64,000 nucleotides of DNA from assembly GCA_038373885.1 (NCBI GenBank), contig JAWZYV010012532.1, positions 1 to 64,000 on the forward strand. The letters are read 5' to 3'. Numbering within the stretch: the stretch's first letter is position 1; each line of letters begins with the position of its first letter. Shown piece after piece: positions 21,086-33,223 of this stretch. Below the pieces are notes generated by a model. It saw only the letters and a program-made list of their open reading frames with translations. It ran no database searches and was not told the DNA's origin. The DNA is from Cheiracanthium punctorium. Lineage: Eukaryota; Arthropoda; Arachnida; Araneae; Cheiracanthiidae. The translations under genes and the position numbers were made by a program.

Positions 21086-21545
21086 CAGTAGCGTAGCCAG
21101 GAATATTTTGCAGGGGCTGGCTGAGAACTCAAAAATTAGAATGCAGTATAGCTTATAAAAATCAATAACATATATATATATATATATTTCTTTTTTTTTT
21201 TTGAGAGGGGTGGGTTGCACCTCCCCCCCCCCCCCAATTTCAGCCTAAAAAGGTTTGCATATAAAAACGAGTAAGAAAAGGAAGAAAAATTTTAAAAATC
21301 ATAAACTGATTTTAAAATCTTTGAAGTTGGAAAAACACACTATAGGAAAAAAAAAAAAAAATTGGCTTGGGCCTTCAATTGAACCTCAAATAACTGAAAT
21401 CAAGGGGAACTTTCAAATACACTATCATAGGAATTTCAAAAAGCTTTTGAAATTATTCACGAATATGTAATTTTCTCCAAATCCTATGTTCACTCATTTC
21501 GGGGATGGCTGCAGCCTCATCAGCAACACTCTCGCTACACCCCTG
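21086..21545. mobile_element. 460-bp hAT MITE
   Basis: Ends CAGTAGCGTAGCCAG and CAGGGGTGTAGCGAG (inverted), flanked by an exact 8-bp duplication CAACAGAT at 21078-21085 and 21546-21553. Non-coding, with a TA microsatellite and a poly-C run inside. Confidence 0.9.
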
Positions 21546-21553
21546 CAACAGAT

Positions 21554-22572
21554 GAAAACAATTTAAGCTTACTTCGGGGATGCTACAGCTGAAACCCAGT
21601 TTGTCTCAGCATCGTCTCAATCAAAATCCCTTGTCTCAATTAAAATTCCTTTTTGTCTTGGTATGTTAACTAAAATTCGTTTTTTTCTTTCAAGTTTGTC
21701 TCCCTCAAATAATTTTATTTATTTATCTCAGTTTATCTCTAGAAGAAAAATTTTAAATCTGTTTCCCCCTGCAGCTTCTCCAAGCTCTTTTGCAATGGCC
21801 TGAATTTTTTGGGTGGCCACCTCAGTTTTTAGTAGAACAAGCCTAAAATCATAACAACTGCAACTGCATTTTACACATGTTTGGTTTCTATGAAAATATT
21901 ATTAAGATGCCAAATTTAAAAAGTCTTACGTAAAATCGTAAAAATTGGTGGAAAAATGTAAAAAAACGGGAGTTTCACGTAAAATCGTAAAAGTACGTGG
22001 GAAAAGCGTAAAAACCGGCAGTTTTGCGTAAAATCGTAAAAATCGGTGAAAAAGTGCAACCTTCAAACTGAAAGCACATAAATTGGCAAGTATGAATAAG
22101 TAAATTTCAAAATTACTACCGTAATTTATGGAAGAAACGCCGAATCCACGATCTCTCCCCCCCCCTCCCTACCTCCGGGAAAAGGGAAAAAAAAAAAAAA
22201 AAAAAAAAAACATTGCACTGGGATATATTTCGGGAGGGGGGTGGGTGGATAAATGATAAAAATATCTCCTTTTATCCCCTTTCCCATATAATGTTTTAAA
22301 GTATTTACCGCTATTTTACGAAGCTTACGATTTCCATTTTCGAATTAATCAGTGTCCGATTTCATATAAAACATATCAATTTTTATATTCACAAAGGCGA
22401 ATTTCTAGAAATAAATAAATAACTTGTAAAAAACTTCTTGCATTCTCTAAAAGTTCGGAAGCGAGCCGATGAGAAAGCTCCAGTCAAAAGTAAAAATTTT
22501 TTTTTTTTTTTTTTTTTCGTGGACGGCCAGCTGTTGATCACGTAGTGAGCGTGCTTCAGCAAATAATTTGTT
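21554..22572. other. Gene-free part of the second-level element
   Basis: Contains short direct repeats of GTAAAATCGTAAAAA at 21925-22050 (three to four copies, about 45-65 bases apart), poly-C and a run of A at about 22188-22210. No coding region. Confidence 0.5.
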
Positions 22573-23205
22573 TTAACCCGTTCGGGACGAGCGCCCACGG
22601 AAAGAAGCGCTCCCCACAGGACGACACCTCTCAAGCTTCCATTGTTCCTACGGGCCGAGGAGTTTTCGCCCTCTAAGCCTAACGCACATAAAATTTCTCG
22701 AAACATATGCGTTACAAAACAATGCATAAAAACTCATTTGCATGGAAATGAAACCATTTTTAAATATATTATAGAATATAATATGTTTTTCTCTCATAAT
22801 AAAAAATAATAATTAAAAGAATTAATGCTTAATTATGAAAAATAAAAATATAATACACTATACTACATTTAAAATTATCTTGATTAATACTAAATTAATA
22901 CTAAAAATATATAAATTCAGAAAAAAAACATTTAAAAATACTATAAAACAATTGAATAACTAAAATTTTAAAGCCGTATGGTAAATTTCAAAGCACAGAT
23001 CAACACATAATCCGACATTACAAAGTTTGCATTCATATGCGGTGTCACGTCTTTTATTCCTCTTTGACAGTGGCGGACTAACGCTAAGTGAGGCCCGGGG
23101 CGGTCTCCGAGTTTGGGGCCCCCTTTTAAAATTGTATTTTTTAACCAAAAATTACATTTTAAAGCTAACATTCATAACTGAAAAAAAATCTGGGAAAATT
23201 CTAAC

Positions 23206-23237
<32 letters not shown>

Positions 23238-25622
23238 TTTTGGTAAAATCGAAAAATAGTCTGTTTCGACTGTTCGTAGAAAATTAGTAAATTAGTTCGC
23301 GTGAAACTAAAACTCATTTTATTTTGCTGGTACCGGCTGGCCTAAAGCATATAGGAATAATGATAACATAACTCAGTACATTTAAAACTTTTAACTACCT
23401 ACATTTCGCATATTAAAACATACCTAAATCACTGAACCTTAAACTTAAATTTGTTTTGAAAGGAAATAGTTCATTCTGTTGAAGACACTTTTTTCAACGG
23501 AAACCTGTTTTTAGAGGAAAAATATTTCGGTACCTTTCGATTCCGTTTAAATCCACCTTGTGATCCCAGGGTTATTTTCTTGCGACCCCATTTGAGGTAG
23601 CAATCCAAAGGTTGATAACCATTAGATTAGAGAATTACCAAATAATAATAATAATCATAAAATACTGATTTAAACATTTATAAAATAATAAAAAAGTCTC
23701 GCTCAAGGTAAACTTATTCCCTTTTTAGTAAATTGCTTTTTAGTTTCTGGTACTTTTATGTGATTAGTTGTAAAATACAATTTATGTTCTTTACACACAT
23801 TTTATATAATTCAGTTTTCTTCAAATTTCAGTATTTAGATTATAAGCACTTGTGATGAAATTAATGGACAAAAATTTCCATATTTGATTTATTAAATATT
23901 ATATTTATATTCAAAGAACGAGGGCTTAGGTCTGATTTACACAAAAATGCACCATTAAATGCGTAGAGAAACTATATGCAATCAATATTTCTTACAATTA
24001 AAGAATTAGATTCATATTGAAAGAAGTTGTTTTTAAATAAATATGAAATTGTAAAGCATAAAATTAAAATAAAGAATCTAAATTTTACAATGACATTCCA
24101 AAAGCCTTATTTGTATTTCGAGATTCTACTAAGACATTGCATAAGCGAATATATTAGTTACATATAAAAGGTTGTTATAATAAATATGAACATAAAATAC
24201 AGTACAGATTAACTTTAGATAACTATTGATTTGAAGGGGGAAAAAAATGTAATTCCAGTGGTTTCCTTACAACAGTTAATATAAGAATAAAAAGTACTTA
24301 GAAAATGTATTTTGTTAAAAGATATAGAGGACAAAACGCAATGAAGAATTGCTGGTGCACAAGACATTAAAATTGTTACATACTGAAAAGTAAGTAGTGA
24401 ATTTTGATTTATTTAAATTACAATACAATACTACAAATTTATTAGACAATTATTAATATACTATCTATGGATTATGTAAATATTTCTGTAAAATTAAAGC
24501 TAAAAATTATCAAAGGCAGAAATGAGCAAAGAAATATGATCAAATTTAACTAAGTGGATTTTATTTTTTTATAAAATATAGTGTATTATGACAGAAATTG
24601 CAACCGAACTGTCAAAATGACTGAAAGACACTTTGCCTATGTTTGACGCCATTATTGGCATACTTTCGTAGCTATGCAAGAGTTGCTAATTTATCATGTA
24701 TGTATACATTTATAGTAAATAAACATCTTTCTGAAAGATTTTTTTATCATCATCTGACAAAAAAATATCACCTTAAAACAGTTATACTTAAGCGATTGAA
24801 AGGGCATTAATTAAAATATTTAATTAAGAACAAATGAGCTTTTACTATGCAGTGGAATATGAAAAGTTATTCGACATCGGAAGGGTTATCGCTTTATCAG
24901 AACAAGATGAGATTGCTACGATTAAATATTTGCATGCAATACCTGGCTCAGATTCTTTTACTTGGCTACGCCACGCCAAGATGATGCAGAAATAATTACT
25001 GTAGACGAGATTTTTTTTTGGTCGAATTGAATTGATTTCAGTTACTCCATTTACCATTACTAATGTAAAAAGTATCAAAACAGCTCGCAATCAACTATAC
25101 AATACTCTATAAAAAAAAAGTACGCAAATAACCTGATATTTTTTTTTATATGTTACTTTTTGTTTGAAATGATGTTTGCCGATTTTGTTGTAAAATGGTA
25201 CAGAAGTCAGAAATAAATTATTTTATGGATTTGTGACAACTTCTTTTAATCGCAATATTATTTACTTTTTTTTAATTTTAAATGAAGTATAGGATATGGT
25301 ATGGGTAGAGTTACATTTACATAGTATTTTTTTTCCTCAGTTGGCGAATGGAGAAAGTTATGACATTATTTACGAATTATTTGGAATGTTCCTGTAAATT
25401 ATGCTATATGCATGAATTTTAGTACTCATAAAGATAATACTCAGGAATAGTCATAGTGTAGCTTTCAGAGGAAAAAAGAGTTATTTGTGATGCATGCAGG
25501 GTAAGTTTAATTTTCTGTAGTATTTCTACAGTCGATTAAACTTCTAAAAGTAACGACGAAATGCTCCATGCGTGTGAGTGGAATGTCCCAAATAGAGAGG
25601 TACTTTTTGGGATTTTTCTTGG

Positions 25623-25667
25623 AAACAGTTGTACCTTCAAAAAATGTTTTTGAAGGTACAACTGTTT
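25623..25667. repeat. Perfect 21-bp inverted repeat
   Basis: Arms 25623-25643 and 25647-25667 (core CAGTTGTACCTTC) are exact complements around a 3-base loop. It lies in non-coding DNA within the fourth-level hAT. Confidence 0.9.
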
Positions 25668-27047
25668 TCATAATATACAACTTTTTTCATAATATGAAAA
25701 TACTAGGTTGATGCTACATCTCCATGCCAATAGTTCTCATGTGGAAAGTTGGCGCCAGCTGTACCAGTCCTTCGAAATTGTATAAATTAGCGTTAGCGAC
25801 CATGTTTGGGGCCCCGTACAGAGAGTCCCTGGGGGCCTTGAAAATTTTTAACACTGGATTCGCTTTATATGAAGATGTATAACTGCACTGTGCAAAAATT
25901 TTTTCTATACACGTCAGAACCAACATTTAAAGTATTCTTAAAAACTGTATTTTTCATTAAATTGGAGGTATTTGGGAGGCCCATATTTGGGGGCTCTGAC
26001 TATCTTCGAATGAATTTTCAATGAGTTGTTAATATTCAAGGTATATTACCAGATAAAAAGAAAAAATCTCCGAAGCACCTCAGAGCCAGTCACAATCGAG
26101 AAAATAACGTGACAAAAATGACCGAAATTATTTCTACATCGCTCCTGTGGGGACTTGACCCCCTCCCTCCCCAATAACTCCAAAACTAAAAGAGGTAAAT
26201 TAAAAATATTTCAGATTTTTTCTTTCCTTGTGTAAGGCAACACAAGAAAAAAAATCATGAAATTCTGAGATAGTGATGGAAACATTTTCTTTTTTACCCG
26301 ATTTGCTCTTGCAATGCATCTTAAATGGAAAAACAATCAAGCATCTTGTGAGAAACAGTGATAATAATAATAATAACTACATTGGGGGAAACATACTGAA
26401 GCAATTCGCAGACTTGGACAGCGCGAACAATTTCCTTGTCCCCAGCCTAAGTGATCCCCCCCCCCCCACATAAATGAATAAAAGTGAACATATTGGGAAT
26501 TCCGTTCATTCACCTTACCACGCCTCTCTATTTCTATGGCACGTTCTCTGGGGGGTGTCTTATGAAATTTTTTTGCTACTAAGTTACTAAAGTAGCATTA
26601 TTTGTCTATAAAAGATGTTCCGTAAAAAAGAGTGCACTACATCCACACATTTGTGATCCGTGGCACGAACATAACGAATCGAAGATGCTCAGTTTGATTA
26701 GGGACAAGAAAGGCTTTAATACGGAACTCCATTATTATAAGCTAGTAAAGCTTGTGTCCACAGTCCAAAACCTTATTCACATACCTCAAAATTAGACGTG
26801 GTAGCTGCTACCGGGCAACAGCTAATTTAAGGCCCCAATCATTTAGTGGCACAGTGCGTCGGTCATTGATTTTGAGTATCGTGGAAATAATTTCGCCTTG
26901 GAATGAAAAGAATTATGCAAAACTTTTGTAGCTTCTCAATATTTTGATTATAAAAAAGGTCTTCCTATGTAAAAACAATTTATATACAGGTCGTGACTAA
27001 GACAGTAGGAGGACCTTACCTAAGCACTGTTCGGGAGCCCCTATAAT

Positions 27048-27405
27048 ATATGTATAGTCGCTAGAATTTTTCAGATTAGAACTTAAGCTCTTAATAATCC
27101 CTGGGCCTATGGAAAAAACAAAAACTTAGGGGAGAAGGGGGGGGGGCAAATTTCACGCTTGTAACAATTTCATTTCTGATTTTGCTTCCTAGTGCAGTTT
27201 TGTTTACATCCTAGACAATGCACTAAAAACTCTAGGGGGGGAGGGAAGGCAAGCGACCTACCTTAACCCCCCATTTTATGGGCGCCTTAGAGGCCCCTAG
27301 GCCGAGGCTCTCTATACAGTCATACCTAGCTAACACATTTATGTATAGTAACTAGAAGTTTTCAGACTAGAACTTCAAATCTCTTAATAATTCTGGGCCC
27401 CACGA
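27048..27405 (+). repeat. Diverged direct repeat, about 65 bp, 290 bp apart
   Basis: 27048-27112 and 27341-27402 share ATGTATAGT-GCTAGAA, TTTTCAGA-TAGAACTT and CTCTTAATAAT-C-TGGGCC. They are probably two fragments of one repeat within the hAT element. Confidence 0.6.
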
Positions 27406-27465
27406 TTATTTAGCTTCGTCTCTTGAGATTTCGGTATAATCTTGAACATTAACATTTTTTCTAAA

Positions 27466-27700
27466 GCCACCCAGGTAGTGTAGCTACTAAAGAACCATTC
27501 TATCACGCCTTGGGTCTGGATTCGAAATCCCGCTTGGGCATGGATGTTAACTTGTCCATCCCTTCATAGGGGGTAATGCAGTCCGCCCACTGGGTTGTCC
27601 CCATGATGAAATGGACAGTAATTCGGGCCTTTGTAGTGGCGAATGCTTGATGAGCAAGTACCCGCACATTAAAGGAGGGGAGAAAGAAAAAAGTTTTTAT
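27466..27700 (+). repeat. tRNA-derived SINE
   Basis: A box-like TAGTGTAGCTACTAAAG (27476-27492) and B box GGATTCGAAATCC (27518-27530) at tRNA spacing, followed by a non-tRNA body (TGTCCATCCCTTCATAGGGG...) and an A-rich tail at about 27675-27710. It is distinct from the SINE family at 37427. No target duplication was confirmed. Confidence 0.6.
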
Positions 27701-28194
27701 AAAAAAAAAGTGAAACTGGAATTTAAAAATTTCTAACCATTTCGGGGGCGCTTAACAGTTGGGGCCCGGGGCGGACCGCCCCCTCCGCCCCCCCGTTAGT
27801 CCACTACTGAGGTTAAAGAGGGATATCACGGAATTTTCCATGATGACACAACATATTCACTTCATTAGTTATAATGCAATATATTAAAAACAAAATATTT
27901 CAACAACGATCATTCCATCTACATCGAATGACGGACCACTTCACGCTTCTCTAATAGACATGTTTTCATTGCCACACTAACATTTGATGATCATGTGCAA
28001 GAACACTTATGAGAGCCAATGCTTGATGAGCAAGTACCCGCACATTAAAGGAGGGTAGAAAGAAAAAAAAGTTTTTATAAAAAAAAAGTGAAACTGGAAT
28101 TTAAAAATTTCTAACCATTTCGGGGGCCCTTAACAGTCGGGGCCCGGGGCGGACCGCCCCCCCCCCCCCCCGTTAGTCTGCTATTGCTCTTTGA

Positions 28195-29212
28195 GCAAAC
28201 AACACATCTCCTTCTATGTTTTTTTTTCCACTTTTCTCAGTGCACAGTTTTGGGAAATGACGTCCATTAAAAGGACTATTGAAGAATAAACATATTAGAA
28301 ATATCGGCTGGTCGTGGCTCAGTGAAATAAAAAGTACGCCCTCTCTTAACAAGCGATAAACGGTGGAGTGCCTTAAAAATTATGCCAACACCAAACTTCA
28401 CATTGCCGAGATAAACAACCCCAACCATAAAGTTTAAATCCCATCAGAACAAAAAACAGAAACTAGAGCCTAAGTTAAACAAAAACCTAAAGAGGAAAGC
28501 GAACCACTTCAAAATGAGTAAGAAGTATTCCTCACGTGTTTTTGTTTACATTATTTCCCACCAAAGTTCTAATGACTCACAGACAGTTGACTAACCTCAA
28601 TCTGACATTGCAGAGAGAAATACTTATTTATGAGTATAATATTTTACAAGAAACGTGGATTACTAACGCCCTCTAGTGCTCTGCATTTCGTTCCAATTTT
28701 GAAACGCACATAAGCGGTGCTCGGCTGTGAGTGTCACTTTCACCGTAATGCAAGGTGCGGCGCTCGGCCCTGAGAGCAGTTTTTCGTCGACGCATATGTG
28801 CGGCGCTCGTACTGAACGGGTTAAGCTTTGAATGTTGCGGGACAACTCGATGTTTCTATTCATTTACTTTTCATATTTATAACATAGGGATTTATTTTAA
28901 AAGTACTCAGCGTTTCCCGAGCTTGCCAGTTACTCGTAGTTGACTTTCTACCATAGCTTAAGGCATAAGTGTTTATTCGGTACGGTGCTCCTTCACAAGG
29001 CGCAAAACCGCACACGGCGAAAAAACATAAATAACTTATAGATGAACTTTTTTTTTTTTGGGGGGGGGGGAGGGGGTAAAATGATTAAACTCGCATCAGG
29101 CGCAACAGACTAGTTTTGGTTGATATTCAGTATTTTAAGAACAATTAGGCCCGGACTGGCTCTTATGGCTGCTGCAAGTGTAAGTCAGCATTGCTATTGT
29201 CATGGTCACATG
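28195..29212. other. Gene-free remainder of the piggyBac-type and second-level elements
   Basis: No supportable gene. The GC-rich patch 28660-28830 is the piggyBac-type right end (GAGCGCCGCAC repeated), not coding. A G run lies at about 29060. Confidence 0.5.
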
Positions 29213-29355
29213 CAGGGCCGTAGCCAGGGGGGGGGGGATATCGGGATATATCCCCCCCCGAAATTTTTGGATTAGTGATGAAATCCCGTCTATTTATACA
29301 CATATAAGTTCATATCCCCCCCCCCCCCCGAAAAATTTTCCTGGATACGCGCCTG
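29213..29355. mobile_element. 143-bp hAT MITE
   Basis: Ends CAGGGCCGTAGCCAGG and CAGGCGCGTATCCAGG (inverted, 13 of 16), exact 8-bp duplication GTCACATG at 29205-29212 and 29356-29363. Two G/C runs lie just inside the ends. Too short to encode anything. Confidence 0.92.
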
Positions 29356-29925
29356 GTCACATGGTCAACAGGGAACCACCTGCACCTGCTTTTAGGCACA
29401 CTCTTCCGGTTTCAAGATGAATAAGCGATGGGATGGGAGGAAAAAAGTTGTTTTCGTTATCGGCGTAGTGTTTATAAAGGTTTCTGCCGGAAGCTCAGAA
29501 AAAAATAAGCACTTCTTCGCAAATTCAAGCACCTTAAGGGAATTTATGTAAAAAATAAGCACTTTCAAGAGTGAACTTGACAACAACTTGAAAACAATTT
29601 TTAAAATCAAGCACCTTTTAAGCACTTTTCAAGGCGCTACGCACCCTGTTTCAAAACGGTTAAATCATAAATTTCAATAATACAGTAACAAATAAATGTA
29701 AGAACTTTCAACCTTCCCAGACAAAGAAAAAAAAAAAATCCTTCCGTTAGACTGGACAAGAACATATTTCAATACGTTTTTTTTTTTTTTTTAGATTTTT
29801 TTTAACTTACCGTAGGAATTCCATAATTCTAATCTGAATTTAGGAAAATTAGTGATGCTTGGTGATAATTTCAAGTGCAGCCCGGCTGTACTTGCTGTAT
29901 CCCACGAGCCGCCACTGATGACAGC

Positions 29926-30937
29926 TGCTTGAAACGTGGTATCTAGATATAGCTACAATGCTACATGATGAAATGGATTACAAATCCGTATGATCACAAA
30001 CAGAAAAGTTAGTGTTCATATCTTGATAGTGGTAAAGGTACTATACAGGCTGAAGTATCAACGAGCTTCTACACAAAGTAACGGAAACGTAACTTATATC
30101 CTGACCCCGGTTACTCCTTAATTTATTTAAATATTTGAAAAAATGAGATTTCTATAAATATTATCGTTAATATTCTTAAGAGAATAAACGCACATTGTTT
30201 CCCATTTATATAAAAGGGACATGGATTAATTTAGAGATATAGTACCTGAATGCTGTGTCTCTCCCCCCCCCCCCTCCCACCATATACGTCCGAAAAAGCC
30301 TAATTTCGGTCTAAGAAATTGAAATATCAAATAACATATCTAAAACATAAAACTACCTATTTAAAGGAATTTTAGAGTAGATTTCCTCTAAATAAAAGGA
30401 TTAAATGACTGTCTCTCATATCTATCTAAAACTATAATACAATAAAGAAAAAAAAAATAATTTTAACGTTTTTGATATAAAGAAACATTTCTCACATTTT
30501 TTTTTTCCATTGTTAGAAAAATAAAAAATCTGATGTGGATACCACGACATCTTCGTACGTCTATTCAGTGCTGGATTAACAATATAGCAGATGTAGCAAA
30601 TGCTACGGGCCCCGCGCTTTTGGGGGCCCCGCGAATTTACCTTGAAAGTTTTCGTCTTTCCCCCTCAAGATCTAGCTTTTTTGACACTTTCCAACAAGGT
30701 AGAAAAGTGCTTAAGATTTCGGTTTGTCTGTCTGTCCGTCCTTGATATAACTCGCGTCAGTAGGCATTGATTTCTACGAAATTTATATATGTTATTCTTA
30801 TCTGCAGTACCATGTACCCTATTGTAAAGGATCTATGTAGCATTTATAGATTTTTTTCGACAGGAGCACTCAAAATAGTCCCAATACATTGCGCTCTATG
30901 GGAAGTTATTCTTTAAAGCGTATCATCCTACTAACTA
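29926..30937. other. Gene-free stretch with an orphan hAT end
   Basis: CAGTGCTGGATTAAC followed by CTACGGGCCCCGCG (from about 30566) looks like a hAT left end, but no right end or duplication was found. The flank AATCTGATGTGGATACCACG recurs at 53738. The segment 30720-30910 recurs, diverged, at 34555-34740 (shared GCAGTACCATGTACC and ATGTAGCATTTATAG). Confidence 0.5.
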
Positions 30938-31631
30938 CAAGGGGTGATCAAATGAAAAGGTACGAAACGACACGGTGGGTACAAATGTAGACTTTATTCA
31001 AAATAGACACCATAGGCCTGAGCACAACGATCCCACTGACGAACAAGCCGCAGAATTCCTTGTTCCCAGAATTCCTGTGGCCGTGACGAGACCCAGTCCG
31101 TCACAGCGTCCTTGAGTACGTCGTCCGAGTTGAAGCGCTTCCCTTTCAGGTGGTTTCTTCAGTGGAACCAACACATGGAAATCGCAGCGCGACATGTCCG
31201 GACTGTAGGGCGGATGGTCCAACGTCTCCCACTTGAACTTGGCCAGTTCCTTGGCGAAAACGGACATTCCATTTTCTCATTGACTTGTGGGATACACAGC
31301 CTTCCCAGTATACGATCATCCTCCTGCGATGAATAGTGGCCGGTTTAACACCTTCCGCTGTCAGAAATCTGATAACGCCTCGCTGCCCCTAAATCGTCGA
31401 ATTTTGCAATGTGAACGCCATCTTGTCCTCACAGGCACTGCCGCGTCAATTGAACGCAGGAGGCTGCTTTTTACAAGAGCTTCTGCGGGCCCCCCGCATG
31501 TTCCTATCCACACAAAAGGCTCCAATCGCATTCCTAGATGTCTCGCTACGTGCTCTCATAGCTGCATGGACAAATATGATAACGGTTAGGTTGTTGCGAC
31601 GTTTCGTACCTTTTCATTTGATCACCCCTTG
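30938..31631 (-). mobile_element. Internally deleted mariner element, 694 bp
   Basis: About 32 bp of perfect inverted ends starting CAAGGGGTGATCAAATGAAA, with TA on both sides (30936-30937 and 31632-31633). The minus strand codes for pieces of a mariner transposase (next entry). A full element would be about 1.3 kb, so roughly half is missing. Confidence 0.9.
30998..31590 (-). pseudogene. Mariner transposase remnant
   Basis: Near the right end the minus strand encodes an N-terminal helix-turn-helix piece (EGVKPATIHRRMIVYWEGC). This runs into the C-terminal catalytic segment (AKFKWETLDHPPYSPDMSRC), which holds the third acidic residue of the mariner triad. The middle, with the first two catalytic residues, is deleted and the tail is frameshifted. 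Confidence 0.8.
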
Positions 31632-31633
31632 TA

Positions 31634-32885
31634 GTTGCGCTGAACCCTGACTTCAAGATAAAACTTTTTCCTCTATGACTGCAAAAAGATTACAAAGTCA
31701 AGGACAAAAAGCCTAACAACTTCTACATCTTTTGTACGATCCGCTTGAAAATTTTCACAACGTTATAAAAAAATATAGAAAACAATCTGTCAATTTTAAA
31801 AATCTGAAAATCCACCCGTTCCCTCATTTTTAAGCGATTTTTCGCTATTTTCAGCACCATTTCGTTTCAGAGAGTAAAAAAAAAGTGAATCCTTTGCGTG
31901 ACAAGATGACCTATTTTAAGTGAAAATGACGTCATATAATTTTGGGGATCAATACGTTTAAAATAATTTCTCCCAATTACACAGTTTATTATTATTTTTT
32001 TCCCCCACAAATAAATCGTCTGCTGGATATTCGAATGTTTATGTATACAATTGAAAGCTTTCGACTGCGAAAAGATTCCGCGCGTTTCCAGATGAGCATG
32101 AAATTCGATTTGGGTCTGTAATAAAAATTGAATATGAAATTATTTATTTTAGGTGGATGAAAATTAAATATATTGAATGAAAGACAAATTTCCTTAAAAT
32201 GTTTTTTCTCGCGCCCGTTGTAATTGCCTTCACAAAAGGCTTTGACTTCTAGTTTTAGAGATATTCTGCTCTTTGAGAGAAATGAAACAAAATTGGATGT
32301 TATTAAGGATTACAAAATGAAGCTTTGCATCGAAAATAGTGTCTGTATAGTTAAAAGTTTTTCTATACGGGAGCACTCAAAATAATTTCAATACAATATG
32401 GTCAATGGCAGTTTAGAGACAGGCATCTATTTTAAGCATATAATAATACTATTCTACAATATGATTAGCTAATAATCCAACGACGATCATGTGCCTCTTT
32501 CAAAATTTGCGCCAAAAGCCGGCGACTTTTGCGATAAATTGCCAAATAGGGTGCGAAAAAAAAGCTTTGAAAAATGAACCGAACTTGGCGATATTTTTAT
32601 TATTTTACGATGTATCGAAAAAGGTATTTACGTATCCCGGCGGTCATTAACGCCAAACTATTTTTTCCTCAAATTTCCTGGAAAACTGTTGGCAATCGTA
32701 TTCCGAACCATCAATAATTTCATGTGTCCGGCATTTATCTTGGCGAAAAAGTTGCTCGTCTTGGCGGATCGCCGGGATAATATGTAGTACCTCGAAAAAT
32801 GTCTAATGTGATTATATTAAGCTATGTCGATTTCTTTGGGAATTTTGAAAATTCGTTACTCGCACTTTAATTAACTGATTTATTG
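31634..32885. other. Gene-free stretch with one copy of the dispersed 50-bp core repeat
   Basis: No coding region. About 32361-32409 (CTATACGGGAGCACTCAAAA...) is a copy of the core repeat described at 54026-55990, in the opposite orientation. Confidence 0.5.
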
Positions 32886-33076
32886 TACAGTGCGCGAAAA
32901 AAGTATAAGGACACGCGAAAAATCGCCAAATCTAGAAGTCTTGCTTACAGAATCGTATGCAAATTTTTGCAGCAAAAATAGAAGTAAAACTAAAATATCC
33001 CATGCGTAAAGTAATTAAAATTTTCAATTTGAAATCTGCTAAAATTTAAATTTTGATTTTTAAACCTAAATGAAAA

Positions 33077-33095
33077 CGGAAAAAAGTATAAGGAC
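33077..33095 (+). promoter_or_regulatory. Inner transposase-binding repeat, left
   Basis: CGGAAAAAAGTATAAGGACA-type copy of the terminal motif about 190 bp inside the left end, in the same orientation as that end. Its partner on the right (34245-34264) differs by one base. In Tc3-like elements such inner sites bind transposase; here that is inference from the sequence match. Confidence 0.75.
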
Positions 33096-33223
33096 ATTGC
33101 TTTTTCCCCAGTAATTATTTAAAAATTTGCATATTTGAAAGCATAAAATGACAATTCCGAGTTAAAAGATTCATTTGCGAAAAGAATTTCCCACTCGGCG
33201 ACTTTCAGTGTGAATTTTTAACG

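Larger units (their letters stand above)
23068..28186. mobile_element. hAT-type element, 5119 bp (fourth level)
   Basis: Ends CAGTGGCGGACTAACG and CAATAGCAGACTAACG (inverted, 13 of 16) with an exact 8-bp duplication CTCTTTGA at 23060-23067 and 28187-28194. GGGGCCCGGGGCGG-like sequence and G/C runs lie inside both ends. A second, very similar right end sits at 27642-27813 (ending CGTTAGTCCACTACTG), so the last 170 bp are duplicated 376 bp apart. No transposase seen; the interior from 23300 to 27000 is AT-rich and gene-free. Confidence 0.87.
22577..28820. mobile_element. piggyBac-type non-autonomous element (third level)
   Basis: It starts CCCGTTCGGGACGAGCGCC and ends, inverted, CCCGTTCAGTACGAGCGCC, inside TTAA on both sides (22573-22576 and 28821-28824). 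TTAA targets and CCC-starting ends define piggyBac elements. Without the hAT inserted in it, the element is about 1.1 kb and has no transposase. Frames reading across its ends are spurious. Confidence 0.85.
20965..29648. mobile_element. Second-level insertion with CAGGGTG-GTAG ends
   Basis: The left end is CAGGGTGAGTAG and the right end (inverted) CAGGGTGCGTAG. TTTCA flanks both sides (20960-20964 and 29649-29653). The subterminal regions carry clusters of AAGCACTTTTAAGCAC-like motifs (20990-21030, 29505-29630). The hAT-like end sequence with a 5-bp duplication suggests a hAT relative of the kind that makes short duplications; the superfamily is inference. It has no transposase of its own. 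Confidence 0.7.
18472..29917 (-). mobile_element. Outer hAT element of a four-deep nest
   Basis: Ends CAGTGGCGGCCGGTGG and CAGTGGCGGCTCGTGG (inverted) with an exact 8-bp target duplication ATGACAGC at 18464-18471 and 29918-29925. Its own sequence is 18472-20964 plus 29649-29917, about 2.76 kb, a normal size for a hAT element. It encodes a decayed transposase on the minus strand. Everything from 20965 to 29648 was inserted later, just upstream of the transposase start. Confidence 0.88.

Noticed and set aside
22389..22727. 112-codon minus-strand frame
   Set aside because: It crosses a poly-T run and the piggyBac-type end, so it cannot be a conserved gene.
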